Assembly (NCBI RefSeq): GCF_029962835.1
Contig: NC_080575.1
Location: forward strand, 60,739,493-60,803,492
Length of the DNA stretch: 64,000 nt
Direction of reading: 5' to 3'
From: Magnolia sinica
Lineage: Eukaryota; Streptophyta; Magnoliopsida; Magnoliales; Magnoliaceae
In this document: positions 1-12,168 of the stretch, piece after piece
How the letters are laid out: every line of letters begins with the position of its first letter
Numbering within the stretch: position 1 is the first letter of the stretch
The notes under the pieces: generated by a model
The model's database searches: none
What the model saw: only the letters and a program-made list of their open reading frames with translations
What the model was told of the DNA's origin: nothing
Translations under genes and position numbers: made by a program

Positions 1-60
1 TTGCTCTTGCCCTACACAAATAGATTGAAGATCAACAAGGGAAGCATTGATGTGAACACT

Positions 61-1331
61 CTATTCATTGAAACTACTCAGTCTAGGCATTGAATCATCA
101 AATGTATACAGCTCAGATGATAGCCTCAATTGGGTGGTTTCAAATTCCAGAGTCGTATCGAGCAACTCGTCCCTTTCCCAAATCATATCATTATTCAATT
201 CAGAAAAGTGATCCAAACATGTCTCACAAAAGTTAGAAGGGTCGGTTGTAAGGAGCTCATCCTCCACATTTAAATCAGGCAGGTTAGATGAGTGGGATAG
301 ATCCTTATGACCGATCACTTCGTATACTTCTTGATCATTGACCTGGACCATACTTGAGATTGATTCTAGGGGAATTTGGCTGCACATTCATGATTGTCAT
401 CCCAATACTCATGATCGTCTAATTCTGTGCAGTGCACAATTGGGATGGGATCACATTCCTCATATTCTATTCCTAGATTAGGTTGAGGTTTGGATAAACT
501 AACCTCTTCCTCATCATTGAAATCAAGTGTGTCATGTGAGTGAAGTGTGTCATTATCATTGTATTTGAAAGACACTCACATATCTTGGTCATGCCTTTGG
601 ACAGTCATCGAGATCAACTCATCGAGAAATTGAACCATATGCTCATTAATGGAATCCAACTCCTCATTCGTAATTTCAGTTTCTTCCACAAGCGAGTTAT
701 GATCACTTTCTTCACATTGTGTTTCTAGATTAGGTTGAGGCTGGGATAACCTAGCCTCTTCCTCCTTCGTAAGGTGTGACTGAATTCTTTGAATTGAGGA
801 TTTGAGCAATTCACATGATTGTATGACAATTTGATTGAACTGCTCTTGTGCATTCATGAGTTTCTGAAGTTAATCCTCTTGGATTGTTTCTGATTAAGTT
901 TCAAAGGTAAAGGACCCAAGAGAATTATCACTATGATATATTGCTGGTTCATCTTCCCAACATTGATATTTCCACTGATTATAGTTATACAGATCATAGA
1001 TGGGAGAATCTAATGGTTGGTAATATATATTATCATTCATAATATATTCACGCATTGTTTTCTTTTTATCAGATGGGTGATAATAATTCTCACTCCCATA
1101 GTTATGATAACCCCAACACTCACGTACTGTCTGTGGGGTGTAATTGTTCTCCCATATATGATCGTGTAAGGACTTCTTAACCAATGGTGCGTTATACTCT
1201 AGTTGGTTATCGATGATTGTTTCAGGAAAATTCTGAGACATAGGTTGATTTCTATCATAATCATCATACATCCCTTCCCAGTGTCTCTTAGCTATCTTAG
1301 CATATTGATGTTCCCATTCTTGCATATACAT
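61..1331 (-). pseudogene. Decayed first ORF of the Tat/Athila-like element
   Basis: Four open stretches follow one another on the minus strand: 1331-894, 857-576, 575-366 and 387-61. The first three share one frame and are separated only by stop codons; the last is shifted by one base, so this looks like one ORF broken by stops and a frameshift. The N-terminal part is rich in Tyr, Trp and Asn. The later part is acidic and contains two related segments (around 'LSQPQPNLETQCEE' and 'LSKPQPNLGIEYEE'), an internal repeat. I recognise no catalytic domain; position just after the primer site suggests a gag-type ORF. The product family is not identified with confidence. Confidence 0.45.
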
Positions 1332-1872
1332 GGTGAAACCCTAACTCTAAATCTAATTCTAAAAGAAAATAAAAGAAAAATCCTATAGCAATATGGAAAG
1401 TTGGTAGAGGAGAAGTTAGAAAGAAGTTATCAGATTGGAGTTCTATGTTAAGGTCCTACACAAGAAAATAAAACAAGTCAGTTTCTAAAAATAGAAAGTT
1501 TCTAAAACTTAAAATAGAAAGTAAACTACTTTTTAAAAAAAGAAAAATTTCTAAAAAGGAAAATAGAAAGTTTCTAAAAACAAATTAGGAAAGTGCTAAA
1601 TTTAAATTAGAAAGTAAGTTAGTTTCTAAAGATAAAAGAGATCCCAGAATTAGAAATTTTCTAAAAATACAAAAAAAAGTCAAACAAAATCCTAAAAATA
1701 GCAAAATAGAGAGATCAGAAAGAGATTACCCATTTAGGAAGTTATATCAAAATCCTACAAAACAAGAAAGTTAGGTTAGTTTATAAAAATCAAATAGAAA
1801 AACCTAAACCTAGAAAAACCCTAATCTTAACCTAATTCTAAAACTAGCTAATCCTAGAAAAACGTAACTGTC

Positions 1873-1892
1873 AATCCCCAGCAACGACGCCA
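1873..1892 (-). other. Primer-binding site, tRNA-Asp type
   Basis: On the minus strand this reads tggcgtcgttgctggggatt, close to the tggcgccgttgccgggga sequence complementary to the 3' end of plant tRNA-Asp used by Athila/Tat elements. It lies 6 bases inside the inferred LTR end (position 1899) and fixes the element's orientation. Confidence 0.7.
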
Positions 1893-1898
1893 AAAACT

Positions 1899-2965
1899 TG
1901 TTCACACCTCAAGTTGCGATGTAGTAATAATCTCGGTAAGACCGAGGTCAAAAACTCAGGGACTGAACCTTGTGCGTAATCTGAAAGTAACTTGAACTAG
2001 AACTAGGCGAAGATGAAATCTAAATAAGAGGCTTTTAAGAGAGTAATGGTGAAATATCAAATTAAAACTTAGAAATTTAAAGGTGGGAAACTAGGGTGCT
2101 AAAGATCCACTTGTAGCAATTGGGAAGCTACCTTGTAATGATTTAAGGACACAACTGGAATCAGAGTCCTATCTTATCCAATTGGTAAGAAGAGATTTGT
2201 CAGATCTCTGAACTTCTCATGGATCTAATCATCAACAGATAAGATTGGTAAATATTTGGAAGTGATCCCGTCACCTAACCATGCCCAGGAGACGATAGTA
2301 AACAACAACAATTTACCAATCTCACAGCCAATCATAAGAGAATTGTGAAGGTTAGGAAGGATTCCGTCACCCTACCATGCCCATGGGACAATGGTGAACA
2401 ACAGGTCCTACTAATTTCACAATCTCAATAATGGAAAGAACATACTTAAAGTTATCGCAGATCCATTGTAATTTAGGTCATAACAAACTATTAAAAACTA
2501 AAAGTACACCTTCATAATCAAACTAAAATCCAAAAGAATTCAACAAAACATGAATAAAAACCAAACAAACATCCCAATCACGCTATAAGCTTCACCTCTT
2601 AGCCCTAGCTAAGAGGTTTAGCCTGACATAATCAGGATAAAGACCTAGCAAGACATGAAAAGAAAGAAGAAACTAAAGAAGAAAAAGAGGAGGAAGACTC
2701 CTCTTGTGCTCCCACGCTCCACCCTTACCTCCACGGTTGCTTGAATGATCTCCATGTCTAAGGGATCCCCTCCACGTCCAGATCTGATCTCCTTTTATAG
2801 GCTTCATGAGTCGGTTGAGAGCCAGAGGCGGTGGGAAGAAGTGCGTAACTTTTCTTTACGTAGCAGAAAACGATCTGAGTGCACAAGAAAAGAAATCATC
2901 TTGCGTTGATGCTTGGTGGGGCCCATCTTCTCTGGTTACTGAAGAATCAGGTCTGTCCACTAGTT
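1899..2965 (-). repeat. 5' LTR of the Tat/Athila-like element (upper end approximate)
   Basis: The LTR end is taken at tgttcacacc (1899, plus strand), directly next to the spacer and tRNA-Asp primer site. The upper boundary near 2965 is an estimate because no second LTR is in the window. Two diverged copies of a short motif (a 'gatcccgtcacc-taaccatgccca' type block, near 2265-2335 and 2360-2430) repeat inside it. No coding potential is seen. Confidence 0.5.
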
Positions 2966-3534
2966 TCATGGTGTCAATTTAGGCCACTCTTCCAAGATTG
3001 AAGTAGATTCGAGTTCTGGGTGGACCACACCACTAATGGACGTGGCAACTTATTCCTTGCTTTACAATCTTGTTCTTGTGGATGGTTGCACCAGAACAAA
3101 AGGGTTTTGGTTGGTGCCCTCCACTGGACATGATGGACGTCTCGAATCATCCATTGGGTGATCGTGGTGGGCCACCTCAACTCCTAGTGGACAGACGTGC
3201 GGACGTCTTGTGCTGGGAGATTGGTGGGGTCCACGTTCGAGGCCTGACAGGAAATCCACTCCGTTCACTGAGCTCACCTCAAAAAACCGGTCGGATAGGG
3301 ATGGTTTTGGATCAGTTTCGGTGTGGCCCACAGGACTTATGCTACCGTCCATCTTGCATTTGAGTCTTCATGTACGTGCAATGTTTTCATGGGGCCAAAC
3401 GGCCACCTAGGTGAGGGTCACCCCCCCCCCCCCTTTGGTCACAATGGATGGCTCTTATTGTCCATATGGATGATGGGTGGGGCCCACAATCAAAAACCCA
3501 ATTGGAGAGGGGGGTCCACTGGGTGTTCTGCGCA

Positions 3535-3576
<42 letters not shown>

Positions 3577-5095
3577 GGGTCAGCCTAGGTTTAATCGGAC
3601 TGACCATCTGGTGTGGCGCGGGAGCTGTATGCGTTGTGTACACGCATATCATGTGTGCAGTCCATTGAGATGTTTATGAGAAATCCATTCCATCCATTCG
3701 TTGTGTCACCTCTTTTAAGTGTTGAGACCAAAATTGAAGCATATCCAGATATCAGGTGGGCCTGAAATTGGGATTTAAGGGTCTGATCTATCCATTGGGC
3801 CACTTCTGCATGGATCCAATGGCTGAAATTTGACATGTACTGTTAATTTATAGTCCTCAGGCCATATATAAAGTTTCAAGTCAATCGGATGGTGGGACCC
3901 CTATGATCTTGCATTCTAGATGATTTTCAGGCCTCTTTAATGTGACTGCCTTGATTTTCTCAAATCTCTGGCATGTAAATTCTTCAATCTCGGTCCCCTG
4001 GGGTCTGTCCCTTGCCTTGGTAATTTATGAGCATTAAATCCATGCTTTTAGTATCCTTTTCCAATCCAAGCTCCTAAATATACCCTGTATCACAAACATA
4101 ATTAAAATAGGGCATTAAACGGTATCATGCTCGTAAAATCAGGTAATAACTGGGGTCTAATATGCAATATTTGACTCTCAACAATAATGGGCGGATCTTA
4201 AACAATCTTGTGAGAAAGTAGGCGGAATGTGAATGATCAAGTATTTCGTTATCTGATCAAGAGCCCTTAGGCAAGATAATCGTTATGGAATAACCAAATG
4301 TTTGTCGAGCCATTGATTGAACTTTGTAAACTCAATGATCAATGAAATCTCTTAGCTCGCAGGTAAAAGAGCCTTGTTGGCAATCTATTCAACTTCCCAT
4401 AAATCTTTTCGAATTGTGAAGCTATTAGTAAAGGCATTGGACTAAAAAAATAAAGAGAAATGATGATAAAAAATAAATGACAATATAAATGTAAAATAAA
4501 GCGTTGGCTTAGACTGGATTAGTGAGGACCTGGAGTTCTTTGTTCTCTGCTGAAGTTAAAGAAATTGTGAGGCTATATCTAGAGAGTTGTACTCGAATTC
4601 GACCTCCACAATCTTCACTCAATTAGTTGGCTTAATTAAGAGTTATGTCCGATCATATTTTTATCCCTAAGAAGAATTCTTTTTTAATTTCCTACTAAAT
4701 CAGTCAATCATTAGGTAAGCTTAGCTGATCAGGTTTCTTCAAATCTTTGTGGATTCTTGTATGATCTTCTAGTTATTAATTATGATTTGTTGCAAGTTTA
4801 GGAGAAGATATCCACCTCGTGTCTTGTGTGCTTCTTTAGGCTATTATATGAGTTATGGTCGATAGGATACTGCCATGTGTCTGTGATGACAATAGTATGC
4901 TTTCACCTTTCGAATGGATAACATGTGTTGTTGGGAGAGAGCTTACTTTCTGTTCCACAATTTTGTTCCACTGATCATATTGGCCAGAGGAATTTCATGG
5001 TGATCTTCATATGATCTACTGCCACGTGGTGGCTTCCTAGTTATTGGACTCGATTGTGTTAGGCTGCGTGTAAGCACAAAATATTAGATGGTTGG
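2966..5095. other. Intergenic stretch without a recognised gene
   Basis: About 2.1 kb of unique-looking non-coding DNA between two retroelements. It contains a 13-base C run (3421-3433) and a (GA)n tract (3538-3575). The longer open frames here overlap each other on both strands over low-complexity or GC-richer DNA and show no domain, so I call none. Confidence 0.6.
3538..3575. repeat. (GA)n microsatellite
   Basis: Uninterrupted GA dinucleotide tract of about 38 bases. Confidence 0.95.
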
Positions 5096-5100
5096 GATTA
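5096..5100. repeat. Target-site duplication GATTA (left)
   Basis: Matches GATTA at 8525-8529 immediately after the 3' LTR. Confidence 0.85.
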
Positions 5101-5775
5101 TGATGTAGAGCGGGTTCACTTTCATGTCTAAGATGAACCAAAGAAGACCCGATCAGAGGTGGAAGTCATCAAGACCGTCAGAACCTTAAAACAGGCATAT
5201 CTCGCAAACCAGAATGAGTTACTCGATGTACCATATATGATTTTAGGTTAGGAAGAGCTACTTTAGCCAACCAACTTGGCAAAGACAGGTTACCCATGCC
5301 GAATTTGTGAGATTCCATCATATCGACGGTCGAATTTCATGTTTATTTTCATTTTTACTATTTTTAGTAAGTTTTAATTTGATTATAACTCGTCATCCGT
5401 TTGGCTTTAGGAGTTGCGTCCAACGTAAAAAGTGTTTAGAAAAATTAGGAGAATAACGTGGTTAAGCCACATAGGACATTTACTATAAATAAAAAATTTA
5501 CTATTTATAGTAAGTTGTGAATTGTATGAGTTTTAGTTGTAGTTTGATTCTAAAATTTCTCACATTGCTTAGAATCCCTATTTAAAGGGTTGTGAACTAG
5601 TTTATTTCATTCATCAAGCAAATTACGAATTTTATAGAATTTATTTCTATTTTTCTGCTTTTTTCCTCGTGGATTCGAGAAGTCTTTGTGAGAAGTCTAG
5701 AAAAGCTCTATGGATTCAAAGTAGTTGTCCTTGAGGAAGACGGTGATCGACCTCATCATGTTCATCCTTGTATCA
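5101..5775 (+). repeat. 5' LTR of the short gypsy element
   Basis: Begins tgatgtagagcgggtt and ends ttgtatca, with TG...CA termini. It aligns along its length with 7871-8524. A TATA-like tatttaaa lies near 5579, about two thirds along, consistent with the U3/R boundary. Confidence 0.88.
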
Positions 5776-5777
5776 AT

Positions 5778-5789
5778 TGGTATCAAAGC
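5778..5789 (+). other. Primer-binding site, initiator tRNA-Met type
   Basis: tggtatcaaagc differs by one base from the plant tggtatcagagc consensus and sits 2 bases after the LTR end. Confidence 0.85.
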
Positions 5790-5895
5790 GAGGACTCCCC
5801 TTGGCCGATGATAAACAACGAAGGTATAAACCAAAATTTTGTGGACGATGATATAGAGATTCATTATATTTCGAAAAAAATGGAAGCTTTCCACT

Positions 5896-7700
5896 AGGAG
5901 AGTCAGTTGACCATGCAAAGGTTGCAGGCAACCCTCAACCATATTGTGGATGCACTAATTACACCCCGAGCCTAAGGCGATGCTCAACCGCCTGTGGTCG
6001 TGGTATGAAACAACCCCGATTTTCGTAGAGCACCCATCAATAATGGTGAATCGCAAGCCATCACTGTGAACATGAGGAAGACATTGTACATGCCAAAGGT
6101 AGAGATAAATTTACAATGACACAACATCTTTCGAACAAGGTGCACTGCATACCAAAAAGTTCGCAATGTGATCATCGATATTAGGAGCGATGAGAATTTC
6201 GTGTCGAAAATAATGGTGAAAAAGCTACAACTGAAAACTCCGTATACAATTAGGTGGATTAAGGAGGTCAATAAAACAGAAGTAACCGAACGATACCATA
6301 TATCCTTTTCCATTGGTAAATATTATAAGGACGAAGTAATGTGTGACATAGTTGACATGGAAGCTTGTCACATGTTACTTGGTCGACTATGACAATATAA
6401 TATTGATGCTACGCATAGAGGTCGGGATAATGTATTTATATTTATTAAAGATAGTAAAAAGATTATCCTCACCCGTATGGGAACAAAGAACCAACCCAAG
6501 ACTTATAAGGTTGAGGAACAGTCTCCTATACCCAAACATGATTTCGTTAAGCAATTTAAGGAAACAGGAGATGTAGATACATTAGTTGAAAAAGAAAAAT
6601 ATATGGAGCCTATGAACATCCCGGAGGATTTAAAACCAGTATTTCAGGAGTTCAAGGCGATTGTGCTCAATGAACTCCCTAATAAATTGCATGTCATACG
6701 AGATATACAAACCACTGAGGAAGGAGCTGGTGGTGAAGGATGGATGGCCAAGGATCGTGACGAGTCTTTGGTCATGAGGTGATTACTGTATACCCCACGG
6801 AAGGAGTTATATCTACAACGACACAATATATTTCGTGCGCGGTGCACCGTCAACGAAAAAGTCTATGATGTGATCATAGACAGTGGTAGTAGCAAGAACA
6901 TTGTCTCGAAAGTGATGGTGGAAAAGTTATAGCTACCTATGACAAAACATCATTCCCCTTACTTAATTGGTTAAATTAAAAGGGTAAACGAGACCAAAAT
7001 AATTGAACAATGCACTGTCTCGTTTTCAATTGGTAAAACTTATAAGGATCAGATACTTTGTGAAGTGATCGACATGGAAGCATGCCATATGTTACTCGGT
7101 TGACTATTGCAGTTAGACCGTGATGTGACCCATCGAGGGCGAGATAATGTTTGTCTTCGTTAAGGATGGTCGAAAGATATCCTTGCTCTTATGGCATCAG
7201 AGAAAAACCTCGAAGCTTCTAAAGTGGACGGGAGCTCCCTCTTGACCATTTGAAATTTCGTGGAGGAATCTAACAAAATCGACGAGGTATAGACTATAAT
7301 GGTAAAGGATGAGGAATTGAAACCCTTACATATTCCTCCAAGTTTAAGGCAATTCTTGACAAATTTAAAGAAGTCCGGCCCGAAGATTTACTTGATGGAT
7401 TGTCCCCCATGGGGGACATCCAACATCACATAAGCCTTGTCCTTGTGGCTAACTTGCCCAACCACCCTCACAGTCAGGTGAATTAGGAAGAATGTCAGAT
7501 CTTGTAAGTAGAAGTGAAGGAACCGATCAATACTAGTCAAGTCAAGGAAAGCATGAGTACATGTATTGTGTCAACCCAAGAGCCTAATGCCAAGTATAAG
7601 AAAAGAACTAACAAACATCGGTGTCAGAACTTATCTTAGAATCATAAGCCAAGTTCCTTGAGTAACTCGAGGGCGAGTTTTTTTCCAAGTGGAGGGGTTT
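5896..7700 (+). pseudogene. gag-protease-RT remnant with tandemly duplicated protease region
   Basis: A gag N-terminal scrap (about 5896-6060) is followed by a retropepsin-like segment (about 6100-6400) whose active-site triplet reads D-I-R instead of D-S-G, although the downstream 'DIVDMEACHMLLGR' signature is kept. The pre-RT linker follows (6477-6710). A second, diverged copy of the same protease segment then begins near 6770 and runs to 7120. This second copy keeps D-S-G but carries in-frame stops, and it is followed by its own linker and a clear RT N-terminus (about 7375-7585). From there the sequence departs from pol, so RT catalytic motifs, RNase H and integrase are missing. No intact ORF remains. 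Confidence 0.8.
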
Positions 7701-7870
7701 GATGTAGAATGTGTCACAGATATATTCCTAGCATGGTTGGACTAAAAGAAGGTGGACCGTAAATTGATCATAACTTTTGATCCGGGTATCGTTACAACGC
7801 ACCAGACCGAGTATTAAGAACTGAAGCAGCACGAGAACTCGAGGACGAGTTCTTTTGAAGTGGATGGGAC

Positions 7871-8524
7871 TGATGTACAGCGGGTCGCAGACACTTTCAT
7901 GTCCAAGATGAACCAGAGAAGACCCGATCGGAGGCGAAAGTCATCAAGACCGTTAGAACCTTAAAACAGACATATCTCGCAAATCGGAATGAGTTACTCG
8001 ACATACCAATATGACTTTGGGGTAGGACGAGCTACTTTAGCCAACCAAACGGGTTGTCCATGCTAAATTTACGAGATTCCATCATATCGACGGTTGAATT
8101 CCATATTTATTTCCGTTTTTACTATTTTTAGTAAGTTTTAGTTTAATTATAACTCTTCATTTGTTGGGGTTTAGGAGTTGTGTCCAACATGAACAGTGTT
8201 TAGAAAAATTAGGAGAATAACGTGGTTAAGCCACATAGGACACTTACTATAAATAGAAAATTTACTATTTATAGTAAGTTGTGAATTCTAGGAGTTTTAG
8301 TTATAGTTTGATTATGAAATTTCTCCAATTGTTTAGTATCCTTATTTAAATGGTTGTGAATTTGTTTATTTCATTCATCAATCAAATTATGAATTTTAGA
8401 GAATATATATATTCCTGATGTATTTGAGAAGTCTCTATTAGAAGTCCAACGAAGCTCCATAGATTCGGAGTAGTTATCCTTGAGGAAGATAGTGATCGAA
8501 TTCATCACGTTAATCCCCGTGTCA
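7871..8524 (+). repeat. 3' LTR of the short gypsy element
   Basis: Starts tgatgtacagcgggtc after the purine-rich aagtggatgggac and ends ccccgtgtca, followed by GATTA. It aligns with 5101-5775. Confidence 0.88.
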
Positions 8525-8529
8525 GATTA

Positions 8530-10810
8530 TCCTAAACAAAGCACATTTTAATTAGTGGCCAATTAAAGGGTGAGCCAGCAGGATGTCTGGCTTGGATGAT
8601 CTAATACATGTGCCACATGTACCCTTTTGGAGGGCCGTCCATCCCTCTAGAGGCAGTGGGCCAGCTCCCATGATCATGATCTTACAACCAATAACAGTTT
8701 TCCAATCTTTGCAGTTTTTTTTTTTTTTTTTTTCTGTTTACTGTCCATCGATGGGATGATTGGGACAATAGCCGTTAATGCGGTTGAGGGGCAGAAGGGT
8801 CAGACATGAATTCCAGCGTTGCATACGTCGGAAGCTTACAGTGGTCGAAGTGCGGCTGCATTTTGGGGGCCCGCATGCCAAAATTCAAGCAAGAGGGACA
8901 ATCACGGTCTTTCATTCAATGACCATGTTTCTTTCAACAGTTTGTTTGTCGGCAATTAATCAGATGGTGATGATAAGAACACGTGTAATTTTGGGCCATA
9001 ACCCGGACACGGTGAATTCTTTATATTGTGCATTATTGGGGATGGCCAGACAGGAGCTGACTTTCTTCGACTTCCTATAATAAAAGGAAAACACTTAAAC
9101 GTGTATGAAATTCACGCCGTACATCACCTCCAACGCCACTTTTTCAGGCCTTATCCCAATCAGGATGATTCAACATTCAGGTGGGCCGCCTCATAAAATT
9201 TATATCTAAAACCTTTAAATTCATGTAATATGGCAACATGAGTTTTAAAATATTGTAATTTTTGGATAATTCTTTCATCTTAATGAGGATCAGATGATGC
9301 ACGGAGGTGTTCCATCTTAAATGTTTCCATCGGTGCGGCTTACCTAAGTTTTGGGTTCAATAATTAAAATGAGACAGAGAGCCTGATGGACGGGCTGGAT
9401 CTCATAAAAGTTACACTCAAATGGCTCTCGGTTTTAGAAAATAACCTGGGTAGGTACCCAGCGCCGTCCCAGGAGAAATGCTCACGTCTAACTTGTTTGG
9501 ATGGAGATGTTACCGTCCCACAAGCGGAAAGTTCCAACCGTTCATGTCACGCTACTTCCAATCAGTTCAATAGATTGGCCCCGCTACAAAGATGGTCGAG
9601 TGCAAAATGAATCCTATCACCAATTAAGTAGGCCACACCATAGGAAACATCAGGTAGCCACGTATGCAGTAGAAAGTATAGGTGTGGCCCATCTGATAGT
9701 TGGATTGGATTAACTTTGAGCACGTCGTGATACACATGGTGGGCCCAACGTCTTGTATAGGTTGGATGTCACATAAATATGACAGAATGATATTACCAGC
9801 TTGTTGGACGATAAATTAACGGTGCAACCGACTGGAAGTGACAATTTCGATTGCTAAAAAAAGGGAGATTACTCAACCTGTGTCCCATGTAGCCTTGAAA
9901 TCACACTGATCAAATGATCATAACCGTCCAAATGGTGGCGATCTTGGTTGGCTGCCAAAAATTGGGCATGCAATCTCAGATGGTTGGGATCATTGGATCA
10001 GTGAAATCTTTCAGGCTTCCATGTATCCAAAAGAACCCTCCTACGAATTGGACAATCTGGATTTACCTGCATACATGGACATGTATCTAAAAATGGCCGA
10101 AACCGTTCATGAAAATGGATGGATTATAATTGACGGTCTATATTCAACGCATCTGTGTGGCCCAAAAAACGAATTTACAAGCTTATATTTTCATTCTTAT
10201 CCTTTTAAGATGCAGAACCAATTGTTTCATGCATAGGATTTTTTTATACCGTGCATCTTTGACAAGTGTGCCGAGATTCACTTCTTCATCACGCACTCGC
10301 GCGAATCGGTTAAGTATTTCCCAACTTCCCAATAAAAGTTGGTTAACCTGTACCGTTTTCGCCAATCTCGGTCTTGCGCGTAAACAGTGGCATTATCGTC
10401 AATTCGCTACCCTTTTTATCAGATTGCAACCGGAAAAGAAGATGAGAAAATATTTCATACTCCAGCAGAAGACGGCAGGTAATAACCAAGCACTTACAAA
10501 TTGGATAGGTGAAATAAAAAATTTAAAATCAAACTGTCCAAATTGTGGTTCCGAGTTTATATGTCTGATAAAACAAAATCTAAGCTTATTTTATTAACTG
10601 AGCATCGGATCGGTGAATATGTATTGGACGGTTAAAAAAATATATATATCGTATGGCCTTACTTTAACAAAAAAAAAAAAGTGTCCGCGAATGGAACATT
10701 GAGATTGTTCCAACAATGGACGGTGACTTAGCAACAGTGAGTTTCACAATTTAGTCAGTTCATTTTCATTTCACAATTCTGAGTGCGTGTGTATCAGGAG
10801 TTATACTTAC
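8530..10810. other. Upstream intergenic region of the host gene
   Basis: About 2.3 kb separating the gypsy element from the gene's TATA box. It includes a T run at about 8717-8733. No domain-bearing ORF, tRNA or structured repeat was recognised. It contains the gene's proximal promoter at its right end; distal elements cannot be read by eye. Confidence 0.55.
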
Positions 10811-10815
10811 CAGAG

Positions 10816-10822
10816 TATAAAA
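10816..10822 (+). promoter_or_regulatory. TATA box of the host gene
   Basis: TATAAAA within gagtataaaag lies about 40 bases upstream of a purine-rich leader, so transcription probably starts near 10845-10860. The distance to the ATG (about 1.1 kb) implies a long 5' leader, perhaps with an intron. Confidence 0.5.
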
Positions 10823-10849
10823 GAACTCCACAGGAAGAAATAAAAAACA

Positions 10850-10958
10850 AAATAAAATACACTGCGTGAGCCGAGAGAGAGAGAGAAGTGACTACGAGAG
10901 GAAGAAAGGAAACTTGCTGTTAAGGAAATATCAGCACTCCTTCGAAAGAGAAAATCTC

Positions 10959-11006
<48 letters not shown>

Positions 11007-11972
11007 CTCGCAGTTAGGGTTCCTGCAATCTCTCTACCCACCCTCGATTCTCGCAAAATCCCGGAAATGCGGCAGATCCGAGCCTTTGAATCCGTTCTCT
11101 CCATCTCAGGAACGGAATTGAACTCCTTTCCGCTTGAAATCTCCTCGAATTTCGACAGGAAGAGAGAGAGATCTCCTCCGGAAAGTCTTTGGCTCTCGGA
11201 ACGTTAAGATGAGCAGACGCTGGTACTGAATTTTATAAGAATTTTTGTTTTTTGAAGTTCTGTTAGATTGCTTTGAAGTTAGGGTTCGTCGTTGTGCAGT
11301 AAACCACTCTTTTAGAGAATGCATGAAGATTTTATGGTTTGAATTTTCATATATTTTCAACTTCAGCGAGTACAATGATAATTCAAAAGTCTGTGTTGTC
11401 CTGAAGTTCCATTCCTTGTTTAGTGGGATCCTTTTATGGCTTTATGAAAATTTATTAATGAAAAAGGAGAATTAGGGTTCAATTACGAAGATAGGGATGT
11501 GGAGTTCTTGTTATTTGAGAAATTCTGTTTGTCTTTTTTTTTTTCCCGGTTGGGAGTAAATGACTTGAAATGGGCGCTTCCATGGTTGTAGGTTTTTGAG
11601 GTCGTGCTTTAGATTTATGTATAAAAGTGCGATTTTTGCAATCTGTACGGAAATCTGAGTTCTTTTCTTCAGCCAAGTTTGAAGAGAACTGCGTCTTTGT
11701 ATGGTTGGATTATAGAGATTTTGGGAGTTTGTTCCATGCATACGGACAGAGTGGACAATTTTTTGCTGTTCAATGATATGTACAAAGGTGAAATTTTGTG
11801 ATCCATAAGGAAAATTGGGTAGTGGCTTCTTTTCTTCAGCCGAGTTTGAAGAGAACTGCATCATTGAACGGTTGGATTTTGGATATTTTGGGAGTTTATT
11901 CCATGTGTACAGACAGAGGAACATGTTGCTGGATCCAGTGTTAGAATCACTGTAAGCATCTGGGGGTTGAAG
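10850..11972 (+). other. Inferred 5' leader with (GA)n tract and possible leader intron
   Basis: The region between the TATA box and the ATG contains a 44-base (GA)n tract (10961-11004), common in plant 5' leaders. A GT at 11222 and an AG just before the ATG at 11971-11972 would allow a leader intron, but other pairs are possible. Upstream ATGs are present. Start and splicing are inferred only. Confidence 0.4.
10961..11004. repeat. (GA)n microsatellite in the inferred 5' leader
   Basis: Uninterrupted GA tract; open frames crossing it are Arg-Glu artefacts. Confidence 0.9.
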
Positions 11973-12168
11973 ATGCCCCCTTCTCCAGTGTTGAGGTTCT
12001 CTCCGGTAAGGGAGCTTAGAAGAGAAAATCACAAGAGGGGACACAGTTTCGAGAGCGGGTTACACCTCAAGGAGAAAGACGATGATCTCACACTGTTCAA
12101 TGATATGCAGAACAGGGAGAGGGACAATTTCTTGCTGCAACCTGTGGAAGATTTTGACGAGTCCCTCC
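11973..12168 (+). CDS. Exon 1 of the At1g27850-like gene
   Basis: Encodes residues 1-65 plus one base. Donor is C|GTAATT at 12169. It contains the [10 protein letters not shown] and [12 protein letters not shown] stretches. Confidence 0.85.

Larger units (their letters stand above)
1..1898 (-). mobile_element. Internal region of a Tat/Athila-like LTR retroelement (partial)
   Basis: Read on the minus strand, this stretch follows an LTR end and a primer site resembling the 3' end of plant tRNA-Asp. That arrangement is typical of Athila/Tat Ty3-gypsy elements and their non-autonomous derivatives. An AT-rich leader (1340-1870) precedes a decayed ORF at 61-1331. The element continues past the left edge, so pol and the 3' LTR cannot be judged. 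No protease, RT or integrase motif is seen here, so a non-autonomous relative is possible. Confidence 0.65.
5101..8524 (+). mobile_element. Short Ty3/gypsy LTR retrotransposon derivative with GATTA target duplication
   Basis: Two LTRs (5101-5775 and 7871-8524) in the same orientation bracket a 2.1-kb internal region. GATTA occurs directly before the first LTR (5096-5100) and directly after the second (8525-8529), as expected for a 5-bp target-site duplication. A primer site resembling initiator tRNA-Met follows the 5' LTR. The internal region keeps a scrap of gag, two copies of the protease region and the very start of reverse transcriptase; the rest of RT, RNase H and integrase is absent. 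At 3.4 kb it is far shorter than an autonomous gypsy element and must have been mobilised in trans or deleted after insertion. Confidence 0.9.

Noticed and set aside
8778..9080. 100-residue plus-strand frame
   Set aside because: No recognisable domain and no conserved partner; likely chance.
10130..10597. 155-residue plus-strand frame upstream of the gene
   Set aside because: Overlaps several other frames, no domain, lies in the promoter-proximal region.
10866..11207. 113-residue open frame at the gene's 5' end
   Set aside because: Dominated by Arg-Glu dipeptides from the (GA)n tract and lies upstream of the conserved start at 11973; treated as leader.
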